Shown here piece after piece: positions 22,585-33,378 of a stretch of 64,000 nucleotides of DNA. The notes beneath the pieces were generated by a model that worked only from the letters and a program-made list of their open reading frames with translations, was not told the DNA's origin and did not search any database. A program made the translations under genes and the position numbers. How positions within the stretch are numbered: the first letter of the stretch is position 1; each line of letters begins with the position of its first letter. Origin of the DNA: Tachypleus tridentatus (Eukaryota > Arthropoda > Merostomata > Xiphosura > Limulidae); assembly GCF_004210375.1 (NCBI RefSeq), contig NW_027467782.1, positions 28,995,276 through 29,059,275 of the forward strand. The letters are read 5' to 3'.

Positions 22585-23705
22585 GTGTGCCATAGTTCTT
22601 CACCAGAGCCTAAACCAGTTCCACATAATTTTTGGCCTTGCGATTGCCCAAGATACCCCAAACCACTGTGACAAAGCTACCCCAAGCTTTCTTTTCCTTC
22701 ATACTGAGCTTCTTGGGGAATTCTATGCACTCCAGAATCTTCTTTATTTGTGGTCCAACAAAGACACCAGCTTTGACCTTTGCCTCAGACAGCTTAGGGA
22801 AGATGTCTGGGAGGTATTTGAAAACTGCAGACACTTTATCAAGAGCTGTGACAAATTGTTTCATAAGACCCAATTTTATGTACAATGGTAGGAACAACAC
22901 CTTCTGGACTTGGCCTTATGCCTGCTATCAGAGAACTTGATCTGTTGTGGCCAGTGCTTTCTGTTGTAGTGCACTATGGTGTCACTGCTGTCCCAAAGGC
23001 ATAAATAACAGAGAAACTTGGTAAAGTCTCCTTGGAGACCCATCAGAAATGCCACCATTTTGAAGTCTCCAATAACATTCCAGCTATACTCATCATACTT
23101 CAAGGCTTCTAGCTAAGTTTTGATGCTGTTGTATTCCTCTTTGAGGAGCACTGAATTTTAAAAGGTCTAAAATTTGTATAATATAAAGTCTTAATATTCA
23201 AGCAAGCAAAAATTGTCTTACTTTCTAGAGTTTTTTGCAGTGCTCAAAGGTAAAATGAGGTGCCTAGGGTTTGTCTTTATCTCCAACAAGAATGCCAAAA
23301 TATGCCTTATAGGTTTCACACATTTTAGCAGATGCTGTCACAGAGTACTTTTCTGCTCTTGTCTTGATAAATCAGCCACATACAGGTCTATGTGTTCACT
23401 TAGGCAGCTAGAACTAAACTGAAGTGGTGAGCCCTTGTATATATATTATTATGGAAAGTTCTAGAAAATTCTACAAGGTTCTTGAAAATTCTTGTAGGTT
23501 GAAGAAAATTCTCTATCAGTTATTCAGGACTGAATCTACCTAGAATGTTCTAGAAAATGGGTAAATTTGAAAATTTCATTACCCAGTTCACAAAGCAAAG
23601 TTTGAAGAGAAAAATATGTATTTTCCATTTATTTTAGGCATAAGAAATTGGGAAATAACACTTTCTGCCTAGGAACATGAAAAAATAAAAATTTTGTTAT
23701 ATAGT
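22585..23705 (-). pseudogene. Repeated uncharacterised protein family, copy B
   Basis: The minus strand encodes two partly overlapping pieces. The first (from about 23103) contains 'WNVIGDFKMVAFLMGLQGDF' and 'CYLCLWDSSDT'. The second (22900-22610) contains 'IKLGLMKQFVTALDK', 'PQIKKILECIEFPKK' and 'LGNRKAKNYVELV'. They lie in different frames, so one frameshift separates them. The 96-codon second piece is open to its end. Homology with copy A at 12646-13700 covers the whole length, including the non-coding upstream block up to about 23700. I recognise the motifs as those of a multicopy protein family of unknown function in invertebrate genomes, but cannot give it a name or an activity. Confidence 0.7.
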
Positions 23706-23937
23706 GTTAACTGTGAAATTATTTATTGATGATTGGTGCACTAACTGTCAGAATTATTTGTGTTGACTTTTTTAATTTTTGTAATTATTAAATGGATTGA
23801 TGTTTTACCAACAGCAAAGAATAATGCAAGAGATGTTATTTATAATAAAACATGAGACATTGATCCTTTGTCTGGGTAAGAGATTTAACTTTGTTCATAA
23901 GTTCAATGGTGCAATGTCAAATGTTCTGTCAGGGGTT

Positions 23938-24025
23938 CGTTATTGTTTGTTATTAAGCACAAGGCTACACAAAGCGCTATCTCTACTCTACTCACCACAA
24001 TTATGGAAACCCTGTTTCTAGCGGT
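23938..24025 (-). repeat. SINE-2, partial
   Basis: On the minus strand this reads '...ctagaaacagggtttcc...gtgagtagagtagagatagcgc...tgcttaat'. This is the second half of SINE-2 with diverged sequence. Confidence 0.7.
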
Positions 24026-24394
24026 ATAAGTATTCAGATTTAAAAAAACGTAGCAAAGCGTTTGTAAATTAAATATTTTCTAAGATGTATTATATACAGC
24101 ATTAGTTGTCTGTAATATTAAATATTTACTATTCAATTAATATTGTGTATCGATAGTTTGTATTTACAATTTTTTAATACAGTATTTTATAAAGTTCAAC
24201 AGAAAATATTAAATACATTAAATAATAAGTATTTGACAGGTTTATTCATGTTTTTACTACAAAGAAATATGAGTGCCTCGATGTCTTACTGTAATCATCA
24301 TCATCATCTGCCACTCGATTTCTTCAATGAACATAGGGCCGCCCGCAATTACTTGCGGATTCTTAAGGTTTTTAAGTGAGTAGGTTGTTAGCCC

Positions 24395-24627
24395 ACTGCA
24401 CCTAGCCGTCCCTAATTTATTAATGTAAGACTAGAGGGAAGGCAGCTAGTCATCACCACCCACCGCCAACTCTTGGGCTACTCTTTTACCAACGAATAGT
24501 GGGATTGACCGTCACATTATAACACCCCCACGGCTGGGAGGGCGAGCATGTTTGGTGCGACTCGGGCGCGAGCCCGCGACCCTCGGATTACGAGTTGCAC
24601 GCCTTAACGCGCTTGGCCATGCCGGGC
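24395..24627 (-). repeat. SINE-1, tail-truncated
   Basis: The head ('cccggcatggccaagcgcg' on the minus strand) and body are well preserved. The extreme 3' part with the AAAC tail is replaced by unrelated sequence before about 24395. Confidence 0.9.
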
Positions 24628-25290
24628 CATTCTTGTTGTAATATTACAATAATTTGTATTACATTTATCATTAAATTCAGCCGCTACTCATTTAAATTAG
24701 CGCTCGTTAAAATGTGAACAGTGCATAAAGATTTGGTTATTTTAAAAAATCGATAAGATTTCCTATAAAAACACGAAGAAGGTATTCGTATTTGTAACAC
24801 ATAAACTCTAGAACATGCCATAACGTGACCAATTAAATAAACGACATAATAAGTGCTGTCACCAAAGCGTTACATGGTGGCGCAGTTGAAAGTTCATTGC
24901 GCTTGTAGAGGTTGGGAGTGTTTTATTTCAGTACGATTTATTATAACTAATATGTCGATAAAAAGGTCAGCACATGTGCTTGGCCTGGATATTGTTCTCT
25001 TCGGCGTCTCCTGCTCTTCTACGTTACCAATATTACCATACACCACGTGACATCAACAACTTTGAACCAAAGTATTGGCACGTACTCTCCGTTCTTCACA
25101 GCTACGGACAGTATTTCGATTTAGAGATCTCTGTCAGGCCCTAAAAATACCCGTTTGTTGTAGAGCTTCTTCTTGAGTAAACACCATCAACCACGCTCGG
25201 AACCGCCACCTTTGTCTCGTGTCACACTTACTACACTTTTTCTTAAAACTAATTAGCGGTAGAAAAATACTCCAGTCCTCAGTAATACAC
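24628..25290. other. Unassigned DNA
   Basis: No gene is recognised. A 65-codon plus-strand frame at 24853-25050 is unsupported. Confidence 0.4.
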
Positions 25291-25392
25291 ACCTACCTGA
25301 AGATGACCTAAGAAGATCGAAACGTTATTCTCTCCTTATCAATAAAAGTGTTAACCCATACCAGCTTTTCTGAGTTACATATCTACCTTGTA
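25291..25392 (+). repeat. Repeat tail with hammerhead-like core
   Basis: The plus strand reads CUGAAGA, an extra U, GACC, UAAGAA, GAUC, GAAAC, GUU. GACC/GAUC would form stem II with one mismatch. Flanking bases do not form a convincing stem I. After the motif comes 'tctccttatcaataaaagtgttaac', which looks like the 3' end of a short retroelement with a polyadenylation-like AATAAA. The core shares its layout with the motif in the Penelope-like element at 60785-60826. Confidence 0.45.
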
Positions 25393-26149
25393 CGGAGCGA
25401 AGGAAAATAGATTTTCTTCGAACACCCCGGATGTTCCCTCTCCTCTGCTAAGACGGTTCGTAACTCTCGGCAGCATCCACAGCTCATGGTTAGATACTTG
25501 AACTAATTAAATTCTCACGTCAAACCGGTATTACCTTCAGCTAACAACTTACCTTCCACTTGTGAGATTAAATTAAACAGTTTCTGAACAACTCAGACTG
25601 ACGACAACGGTGATATACGGAGTAAGATCCCTGTTGTGGTGGGCCTGCTGTGTAGACGTACCTTTAAAGTTCTTATGCAATACCTTTACAAGTATAGAAA
25701 AGTACCTTCACATGTTTAACCATTACCTCTAACACAGTACCTTTAACACAGTACCTTTACAGCTCTTAAACAGTACCTTTACACTTCTTACACAGTATCT
25801 TTCCACCTCGTACATAAGCTAGACCAATCCCAATAGTTCTACGGTAACTTTCTTGTTGCGAGCTATTATGAATGACAGAAAATGTGAAGCGACACTAAAA
25901 CGTCACTTCTATAACGTGCGAATGCGCTTAATGTGACGAAATGTGCAAGTGAAATAGAAATGAAACCACATGACCATCATGAAACCGGTAACCTCGGTAA
26001 TAATAGCCAAATATCACTTTACTTATCTCCCCATATCAGCTGCAGTAAACATCATATTTGGAAGACTTGAGCTCTAATAAAAATGTTGTCCACCATTTAA
26101 GCTATTAAACAATAATATAATACATTAGAACGATAATAGAATAATGGAA
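25393..26149. other. Unassigned DNA with a short imperfect repeat
   Basis: Between about 25655 and 25800 the phrase 'agtacctttaca(c/g)' recurs at short, irregular intervals. Nothing else is recognised. Confidence 0.4.
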
Positions 26150-26930
26150 ACAGATGTGGAGAACAATATAAAACTAACAATAAACTGAAAGCACAAACAA
26201 AGGCGAATCACAGTCACAAGGAAAACGAACCACTGAATCAACCCCGCTAAACATACCATAATAATCGAAGATATCTCAAGTATGTATAAACAACCACAGT
26301 TTGCCAAAGAAATTAAAATATTCAAACCAAACTCAAATATTACACAGATCAAATGACTGGTGAAAGACGGCGTCCTAGTAAAGGGCATTGACCCTAAAGA
26401 CCTTAACATCCTAGTACAAGAATGACCCAAGGACACCTTTTAACAAATAACAATAAAATATACCGAGTGGGAACAACCCTCCCCATCAAATAGAACCTTT
26501 GTTATTCAAGGTTATACCCTACACAATGTACACGGGTGAAAACCTTAGTGACAAACATTAATATTCCACATACTAAAGTGGAAAGAATCATCTCACAGCG
26601 AATACAAGCACCTGAAAACTTAATAAATGTAAACACAGAAAATATCCACAGTATCCAAAACCAAAATCAACAACGGTATTAAATTATGATTCCAACAATA
26701 TCCATTAGACGAAACCAAAATGGCTGTCACCACAGTTATACAATGCTACGGTCACCTTTGCTGCACCTAGTGCCATGATTTGTTTATGGTCTAAACCTCA
26801 ATGAAAAACCAATTCACGTGAACAACTAAAGTGCTGTAACTGTGATTAAAACCAGAGGGTAAACTCTAAAGGATGCACCATATACAAATATATAAAAGTG
26901 AACATTTTAATATAAGAGGCAGCATAAAAC
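26150..26930 (+). pseudogene. Jockey-like LINE first-ORF (gag) remnant
   Basis: Decayed plus-strand frames carry 'KEIKIFKPNSNITQIK', 'KGIDPKDLNILVQE' and a distal 'VNSKGCTIYKYIK'. The arrangement resembles the nucleic-acid-binding gag of jockey-type LINEs, in which CCHC knuckles are followed by a 'NCGGNH...GC..YK' motif. Most cysteines are lost and many stops are present. The assignment rests on weak resemblance. Confidence 0.4.
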
Positions 26931-27126
26931 ATGTGTCCAACAGGTACAAAATTAAAGACAAACAAAACGCAACACACACAAAAACAAACAGTACCAAGGA
27001 CTAAAATATCTCTTCTAATAACTCCTAAAAATTATAAAACTGCACAAAATGAGCTTCCAATGATACGTCAAACAAAACAAAACTGTCAAAATAAACCACA
27101 ACAAATGAACAAATAAGCAAACAAAC

Positions 27127-27500
27127 ATGTACATGCACGTATATCCTATACCAAAACACAGTAAAGCAACACATGCTATAACAAAACACAATAAACCAAT
27201 ATATCACATACCAAAACACAATAAACCGACATTTCCTCTACCAAAACACAATAAATCAACATATGTTACTACAAAACACAATAAACCAGCATATCCTACA
27301 CCAAAACACAGTAACCCAACATATCCCATACCAAATCACAGTAAACAAACATTTCCTATACCAAATCAGGGTAAACCAACATATCGTACATCAAAACACA
27401 ATAAACTAACATATGCTACTCCAAAATACAGTAAACCAACATATCCTACATCAAAATACAGCAAACCAACATATCTTATACTTAAACATATTAACTCATT
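27127..27500 (+). repeat. 30-bp minisatellite with an open frame
   Basis: About 12 units of the type 'ccaacatatcctataccaaa' plus 'acacagtaaa' follow one another. Because 30 is divisible by three, all three frames stay in register. One frame is open for 158 codons (to 27603) and would give a ten-residue repeat of the form KPTYPIPKHS. The frame has a Met at its start but no detectable homolog, splice signal or codon pattern distinct from the repeat, so I treat it as a repeat array. Confidence 0.85.
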
Positions 27501-27560
27501 GTTCAAAACAAACATCAAATATTCAGAAGATGCAAAACATCAGACGAACTTACAACCATA

Positions 27561-27885
27561 CTACAATAAAGTTAATAACCATATTAACACAAACATTCTA
27601 TAATAAAGAAATTAATAACTAAATCAACACAACTATTCTACAATAAAATTAATAACCATATTAACACAATCATTCTATCTTGAAGTAACTAACCACATTA
27701 ACACAAACATTCTATAATAAAGTTAATAACTATATTAACACAACCATTCTACAATAAAGTTAATAACTATATTAACACAATCATTCTATATTGAATTTAA
27801 TAACTATATTAACATAATCATTTTATAATGAAGTTAATAACCATATTAACATAACCATTCCACAATAGAGTTAATAACAATGAAT
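27561..27885. repeat. 37-bp minisatellite
   Basis: About nine units based on 'aataaagttaataactat' followed by 'attaacacaaccattctac' occur in a row. Substitutions are scattered and two units near 27600-27690 are more diverged. It follows almost directly after the 30-bp array. Confidence 0.9.
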
Positions 27886-28287
27886 CTTCTTTTAAGGGCC
27901 AAAGTAAAAGGTATCAAGTGGAATGTTGACTTTTAACTGTTGGTGTCATGTTTATGTAGGAGCAAAAGTTATTGGAATTTACCAATTAGAGGAACTGCTT
28001 AATACGAACAGCGGACTTTCTAGGGTTTTAAGGATAGAAATAGATGTGTAATCATATGAGGAATGTCTTCATTGGGTATCTACATGCAGCAATGAATACA
28101 TTAACAAAATCCAACGTTTAAATGAAAGATTATCTTGAAACAACAAAAAGGCCGGTTGAACATGCAGGATACTTTTCAGGGTAAGGGTGAATTATATATA
28201 TGTGCTAGAGGTAGGCTACCCCTACGGATACGTTTCCGATAGCCCCAAAAAATACACTTTACATACAGATTAAACTGAACTTGCGTA

Positions 28288-28383
28288 GTAATGAGCTGTC
28301 CGTGCTCTGCTCACCATGAGTATCGAAACCCTGATTCCAACTTTGTAAGTCCTTACACCTACCGTTGTGCCACTAGGGGCTGG
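28288..28383 (-). repeat. SINE-2, near full-length head
   Basis: The minus strand reads 'cccctagtggcacaacgg' then 'agggtttcgatactcatgg', matching the tRNA-like part of SINE-2. The tail is short or missing. Confidence 0.8.
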
Positions 28384-28559
28384 GAAGTAAACCTGGAAAA
28401 CTGGGAGTAAACAAATTTATGGAATAGCTGGAGCAATGGAAAGATTTGAAACAGATGTAGAGTATAACAAGTTAAATAATAGTTTTAAAGATAAGTGGAT
28501 TCGGGAATAAACTTACTTTTATTATTCTAATGTATTAAGAACAAAGCAGGAGTCCAGCG

Positions 28560-29570
28560 ATGTATTAAAATAGAAGATTGATATAATGAAAATTATTGAA
28601 AATTGGTTAAATTTGGATATAATCGGTAACTGGAATTATTTTGACATTCGACGTCATACATTATTTAATAATTATAAGCTTTTTCTAAAAAAAAAAGTGG
28701 TTGTGATGACAGTCTGGTTGGATTGGAGACAAAAAGAAGTGAAGTTGAAACCATATGGGTTACAACCAGGGATTTCCATGTTGTAACTTCTTAATTAGAA
28801 GCTGTTAATGTTGTAGATCCTCTAATCTGACAAATTATTTTAATGAAAATTATGTAATGAAGTCAGAGTTGTTATTAATAAGGATACTGATGTAATAATT
28901 ATCGGAGACTTTGATTATATGAACATTTATTGGAAGTGTATGAAGTCAGACAGTGAGAGAAAGAGGTTTATTACAGATGGTTTCCCAAATCGAATGGTTA
29001 GATAGCTAATTAGATGAATGCCAATTTACGTTAATTGTTCACTATTAATGGTGACAGGGTTTCAAGAGTTTAAGTGAGGAATTATTTGAGGAATAAATTA
29101 GGTTTAACTTTATGTTATATGTTGAGAAAAAACATGAACCTTTAGTTCCTGATTTTGAGAATAGAGACAATATTTATTAATTATTAGTGAACTGGGATTA
29201 TAGATAATATGGAACATAACAAGGAAATATTTAAATACACATTGCTGTTAATATAGACTTGTTCCTAAACGGATAACAGGAAAGACCAGACCTAACTAAT
29301 TTATAAAGGATAAAAGTGCGGCTAAAAGCCACATACAAAGTGTCCATAGATTATTCACCCAATTATAATCTTTATAAATTTTCTATTATATGAGCTATGT
29401 TAAAATGATTTACAGCAATTAATAAATATACGGAGTAGAAAAATCATGGATAACTGCCATAAGTTTCAAAAAGGGAAGAAGATTCCTTAAACTGTAAAAA
29501 GGCTAGGACTTTGTTTCAAAAATAGAGCAATTAAAAGGCTAAATGAAAAACAGTTGGTTCATAATAGTAA
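28560..29570 (+). pseudogene. CR1-type LINE fragment, endonuclease region
   Basis: 'IENWLNLDIIGNW' near 28600 resembles the ITETWL block of apurinic-type LINE endonucleases. 'VIIIGDFDYMNIYWK' near 28900 matches the conserved GDFN..DI.W block. 'FITDGFPNRMV' follows it. Numerous stops and indels make the copy inactive, and no reverse transcriptase domain is seen. Its 3' limit is uncertain. Confidence 0.65.
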
Positions 29571-30017
29571 AACTGTTCGTGCGTTGTTTTGTTTAATTTC
29601 GTAAAAAGTTACTAGAGGGGATTTATTTCATTTATTTGTTAACAAAGATTAGACAATGTGTATTAAGTTAGCTCAACACTAGAGGGTACTAACAGTGTAT
29701 TTTACAACTGAATTGGGATATATATATATATACATAGTGATGTAAACAAAAAAAGCCTCATAGTAGGTATATGTTACAAACAACAGAAAATTGGTACAGA
29801 GGCAGAAAACGTTTGATAAAAACATTAGTTTCAAATGTCATCAGGAGTTTTTTATTATTTTATGAATAAAATAATTAACGAAGAATAAATATTCGATTGT
29901 TTCTGGAGTTAAATAACCTCGAGCTTAAACGAATACAACTTATTGTTAACCGGAATTTAAGTTGTTATAAATAACGATAGAACTTTTACCAAGGCGTTTT
30001 CTACTGCATCTACACAC
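29571..30017. other. Unassigned DNA 3' of the ROR-like exon
   Basis: On the minus strand this is intron sequence following the ROR-like exon. A scrap near 29585-29620 ('gttttgtttaatttcg') resembles the SINE-1 tail in minus orientation. A TA run lies near 29710. The next kinase exon is not found in the remaining 30 kb to the left. Confidence 0.4.
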
Positions 30018-30378
30018 CTTCGTAAACTTTACCAAAACAGCTTTCTCCTATAGTCTCTTGGAAAGTGATGCTTTCCCCAGGGATTTCCATGTCTCGTAGT
30101 ATCTTCAAGAAGGGATTGTCAGGTGAATTTGGGTAATAGTTTGGGTTAGTAAGGTAACGCTGAGTAATATTACTCAACGAGCTGGCTGAGATTGCATGTG
30201 GAAGTTTCCGTCGACAGCAGTAATATATCCGGCGCCTCCACCAAACGCACACCAAGATGCTGGCAATAAGAACAAGCACCACAGTAAACAGGCATCCGTA
30301 GAGAACGGACGACTGAGGGTCGACTATTGTGTAGGAGTAAAAGTAGTTGGTAGACATGTTTCCAGGACTTTTGGAATG
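30018..30378 (-). CDS. ROR-like receptor tyrosine kinase, one internal exon
   Basis: The exon spans the membrane and opens the kinase domain. Its bounds are an acceptor 'tttttatag' ending at 30379 and a donor GTGTGT beginning at 30017, giving 361 nt that start in phase 0 and end in phase 1 inside the glycine codon after VYE. Translation begins HSKSPGNM, then a hydrophobic span 'VLYGCLFTVVLVLIASILVC' (roughly residues 21-42), a basic stop-transfer segment 'WWRRRIYYCCRRK', a juxtamembrane stretch with NPNYYPNSP, and the kinase glycine loop 'IGESCFGKVYEG'. Active kinases have GxGxxG there; this loop has GESCFG, lacking the middle glycine. ROR receptors (ROR1 GECAFG, ROR2 GEDRFG) share that departure, which is why ROR is favoured over Trk or MuSK. 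ROR proteins are Wnt5-type co-receptors at the cell surface. The exons for Ig, Frizzled and kringle domains would lie at higher coordinates but I could not find them. No defect is visible in this exon. Confidence 0.7.
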
Positions 30379-30854
30379 CTATAAAAATACAAGTGTTACA
30401 CTAATGTTGACTTATGATCAAACTGTCTTACTGTTAGTGATATTTGTGGTCGTAATCCCAACAATATCTTACGAAGTTCGCCCAGTTTAGAAAATGTAGG
30501 GTAAAAATTTTTAATTATATACATCTCTCTACATATATATATGTAATACACTTGGATTTGTCCGTCTGGAACTTTTCTCGCAAATTTCTTGATCAAACGC
30601 TACAAATCTTATATTGCTATAAGGAGTCTGGATTGCATATTGGGTTTTCAATTCAGAATAATCTTAGCTGTTTTGTTTTCTCAGTCAAGCATGACTGAGT
30701 AGCTATCGTACTCGATGTCACAATGTCGTTGTCATCAAGTAAGAACTAGCTTCGATTTCAACATATTTTTTTATTTGGAAATTATTTTACACAAACAACA
30801 CTTAAGCAGCGTGTTATTTCCTATTAAAATGAAGATTACAATGAATACCGTTAC
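30379..30854. other. Intronic DNA upstream of the ROR-like exon
   Basis: No feature is recognised; on the minus strand this is the end of an intron. Confidence 0.4.
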
Positions 30855-31014
30855 AGCCAATCCCACTATTCGTTGGTAAAAGAGTAGCCCAAGAGTTGGC
30901 GGTGGGTGGCGATGACTAGCTGCCTTCCCTCTAGTCTTCACTGCTAAATTAAGGACGGATAGCGAAGATAGCCATCGAGTAGCTTTGTGCGAAATTCAAA
31001 ACAAAAAGCAAACA
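30855..31014 (+). repeat. SINE-1, 5'-truncated
   Basis: The copy begins at 'caatcccactattcgttgg' and runs through the body to an AAAC/AAAG-rich tail. The tRNA-like head is absent. Confidence 0.9.
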
Positions 31015-31034
31015 AAATCAAACCAGCTGCGTTC

Positions 31035-31275
31035 CCTCTATCGTAATCTGAGGGTCGCGGGTTTGCATCTCGGTCGCGCCAAACATGCTCGCCCTTTCAG
31101 TCGTGGGGGCGTTATAATGTGACGTTCAATCCCACTTTTCGTTGGTAAAAGAATAGCCCAAGAGTTGGCGGTGGGTGATGATGACTAGCTGCCTTCCCTC
31201 TAGTCTTACACTGCTAAATAAGGGACGGCTAGCACAGATAACCCTCGAGTAGCTTTGTGCGAAATTCCAAAACAA
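31035..31275 (+). repeat. SINE-1, lacking only the first part of the head
   Basis: It starts within the tRNA-like head ('cgtaatctgagggtcgcggg'), has every body box and ends in 'gaaattccaaaacaaa'. It lies directly behind another SINE-1 in the same orientation. Confidence 0.92.
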
Positions 31276-31302
31276 ATTGCCTTCGAACGCAATTCCAAAT
31301 AG

Positions 31303-31571
31303 CGAGATAAACGTAACCATTAAAGCAGATTCTGCAATGCATTGTGGAAAGGTTTCATGTTCCGGATGTTTTGGGTTCAAAGATAATACTACATTTGATA
31401 AAAAAAAAGTATACCCATATTATAATAGGTCAATAGAAAAGATCGAAAATTGTACAGTATTTGCTAGGTTAAAAGCAATCTTAAGTTTCACAACCGAAAC
31501 CACAAATAATATCACTTATGAAAATTACACCAGTAAATATGACACCGTTCTCATCTATATTCAATTAATTG
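31303..31571 (+). CDS. Candidate exon of an unrecognised secreted or membrane protein
   Basis: An open frame of about 120 codons starts inside the tail of the preceding SINE and continues to 31642. A strong donor 'G|GTAAGT' at 31572 would end the exon at 31571 in phase 1. A weak acceptor ('ccaaatag') ends at 31302. The product is rich in N-glycosylation sequons (NVT, NTT, NRS, NCT, NIT, NYT) and has four clustered cysteines ('CGKVSCSGCFGF' plus one in 'ENCTVF'), which fits an extracellular segment. The phase and residue logic join it to the exon at 33950-34200, where 'AT' completes an Asp codon. I recognise no family. The upstream boundary and start are unknown, and an open frame of this length could still arise by chance. 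Confidence 0.35.
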
Positions 31572-31691
31572 GTAAGTGGACGTACATTCAATTAATAATT
31601 ATTGTGTCTTACCACTTAAAAACTTTCGGGTTTAATATGTGACCACTAAATGAGTCTATCTTTTCCTGTTTTCCAAATTTTTCGCACCCTG

Positions 31692-31805
31692 GTGACACAA
31701 TTGTATACCTGTAGATTTACAACGCTAAAATCCGGGCTTCGATACCCGTGGTGGGAAGAACACAAAGAATCGATTATACAGCTATGTGTCAATTACAAAC
31801 AAACC
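31692..31805 (+). repeat. SINE-2
   Basis: Contains 'gatttacaacgctaaaatcc', 'gcttcgatacccgtggtggg' and an AAAC tail. It lies within the proposed intron of the plus-strand gene model. Confidence 0.85.
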
Positions 31806-31927
31806 TAATTTTTTAGTATTTTTCTCTTGCCTTCATTTGCAAAACCATGTAACATCACATATTTTACAATACACAAACAAAACTTTAAAAAAATACAAGA
31901 ATGTTATCATAGAAATCAGTAATTGTG

Positions 31928-32041
31928 TTTTTTTTTTATAGCAAAGCCATAGTAGACTATCTGCAGAGTGCACCAAGGGAAATCGGATCCCTGAATTTAG
32001 GGTTGTAAATCAGTAGATTTACCGCTGTACTAGCGGGCACT
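31928..32041 (-). repeat. SINE-2, inverted relative to the previous copy
   Basis: The minus strand begins 'tgcccgctagtacagcgg', continues through 'aaatctactgatttacaacc' and ends in 'ggctttgctataaaaaa'. This is the SINE-2 subtype with the 'ctataag' type tail. Confidence 0.85.
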
Positions 32042-32059
32042 GAATAATTACATCTTACA

Positions 32060-32884
32060 GTTTTAAAACTGAATCAACCATTTTGACTTGTGTACCGCTA
32101 GTCGTATATTTAAAACTGAATCAACCATTTTGACATGTGTACCGCTAGTTTTATATTTAAAACTGAATCAACCATTTTGACCGCTAGTGAATCAACCATT
32201 TTGACTACCGCTAGTCTTATATTTAAAACTGAATCAACCATTTTGACTTGTGTACCGCTAGTCTTATATTTAAAACTGAATCAACCATTTTGACTTGTGT
32301 ACCGCTAGCTAGTCTTATATTTAAAACTGAATCAACCATTTTGACTTGTGTAACCGCTAGTCTTATATTTAAAACTGAATCAACCATTTTGACTGAATCA
32401 ACCATTTTGACTTGTGTACCGCTAGTCTTATATTTAAAACTGAATCAACCATTTTGACTTGTGTACCGCTAGTCTTATATTTAAAACTGAATCAACCATT
32501 TTGACATGTGTACCGCTAGTCTTATATTTAAAACTGAATCAACCATTTTGACTTGTGTACCGCTAGTCTTATATTTAAAACTGAATCAACCATTTTGACT
32601 TGTGTACCGCTAGTCTTATTTAAAACTTTAAAACTGAATCAACCATTTTGACATGTGTACCGCTAGTCTTATATTTAAAACTGAATCAACCATTTTGACT
32701 TGTGTACCGCTAGTCTTATATTTAAAACTGAATCAACCATTTTGACTTGTGTACCGCTAGTCTTATATTTAAAACTGAATCAACCATTTTGACTTGTGTA
32801 CCGCTAGTCTTATATTTAAAACTGAATCAACCATTTTGACTTGTGTACCGCTAGTCTTATATTTAAAACTGAATCAACCTTTTT
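32060..32884 (+). repeat. 47-bp satellite array
   Basis: About 18 occurrences of 'gaatcaaccattttgac' are spaced mostly at 47 bp. The unit is 'taccgctagtcttatattta' plus 'aaactgaatcaaccattttg' plus 'acttgtg'. Identity between units is very high, except for a few internal deletions (short units near 32180-32215 and 32395) and an insertion near 32625. The last unit degenerates at 32880. High uniformity suggests recent expansion or ongoing homogenisation. Confidence 0.97.
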
Positions 32885-33378
32885 GATATATAAAATAACA
32901 AGCAAACAATAGCAAATAATTTAGCAAAAGATTATACTTATTTCTTCTTAAATAATCCCAAATAGTATATCCTGTCAACGTAATTAAACTTCAAAGTAAT
33001 ATATATTTACTTCACGTTTCTCATCCTTTTCAAAATCTATTTATAATAGGATATCTTAAAACAAACGATAAATCGTATTACAGTAATTACATAATTACTT
33101 ACTCTTTTTAAATTCTAAAAAACAAAATAATTACCAAACTTGTGTGGTTCTTTTTAACTTAGAAGTCTAATAGTTTAATTATATTATATAAATAAATGAT
33201 ATATCATAAACGTTGGGCCTTAAGTCTCTAATTTACTAAAAAATATATCACAAAACACTTCTGCCTCTCTACAGATGGTTATAAAGTGTGTTAGATGGTT
33301 GCAAATAAATTTCAAACAAATATATAATCATTTCTTACCTGTTCTGCTTGATAGAAAGGTTTGAATGACTCTTCAAAC
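32885..33378. other. Unassigned AT-rich DNA
   Basis: No feature is recognised. Confidence 0.4.

Noticed and set aside
22505-22940. Plus-strand open frames of 128 and 102 codons
   Set aside because: They are antisense to copy B of the repeated protein family, whose minus-strand translation has the recognisable motifs.
32223-32457. Open frames on both strands inside the 47-bp array
   Set aside because: They are produced by the repeat unit itself, shift with every short unit, and have no gene signals.
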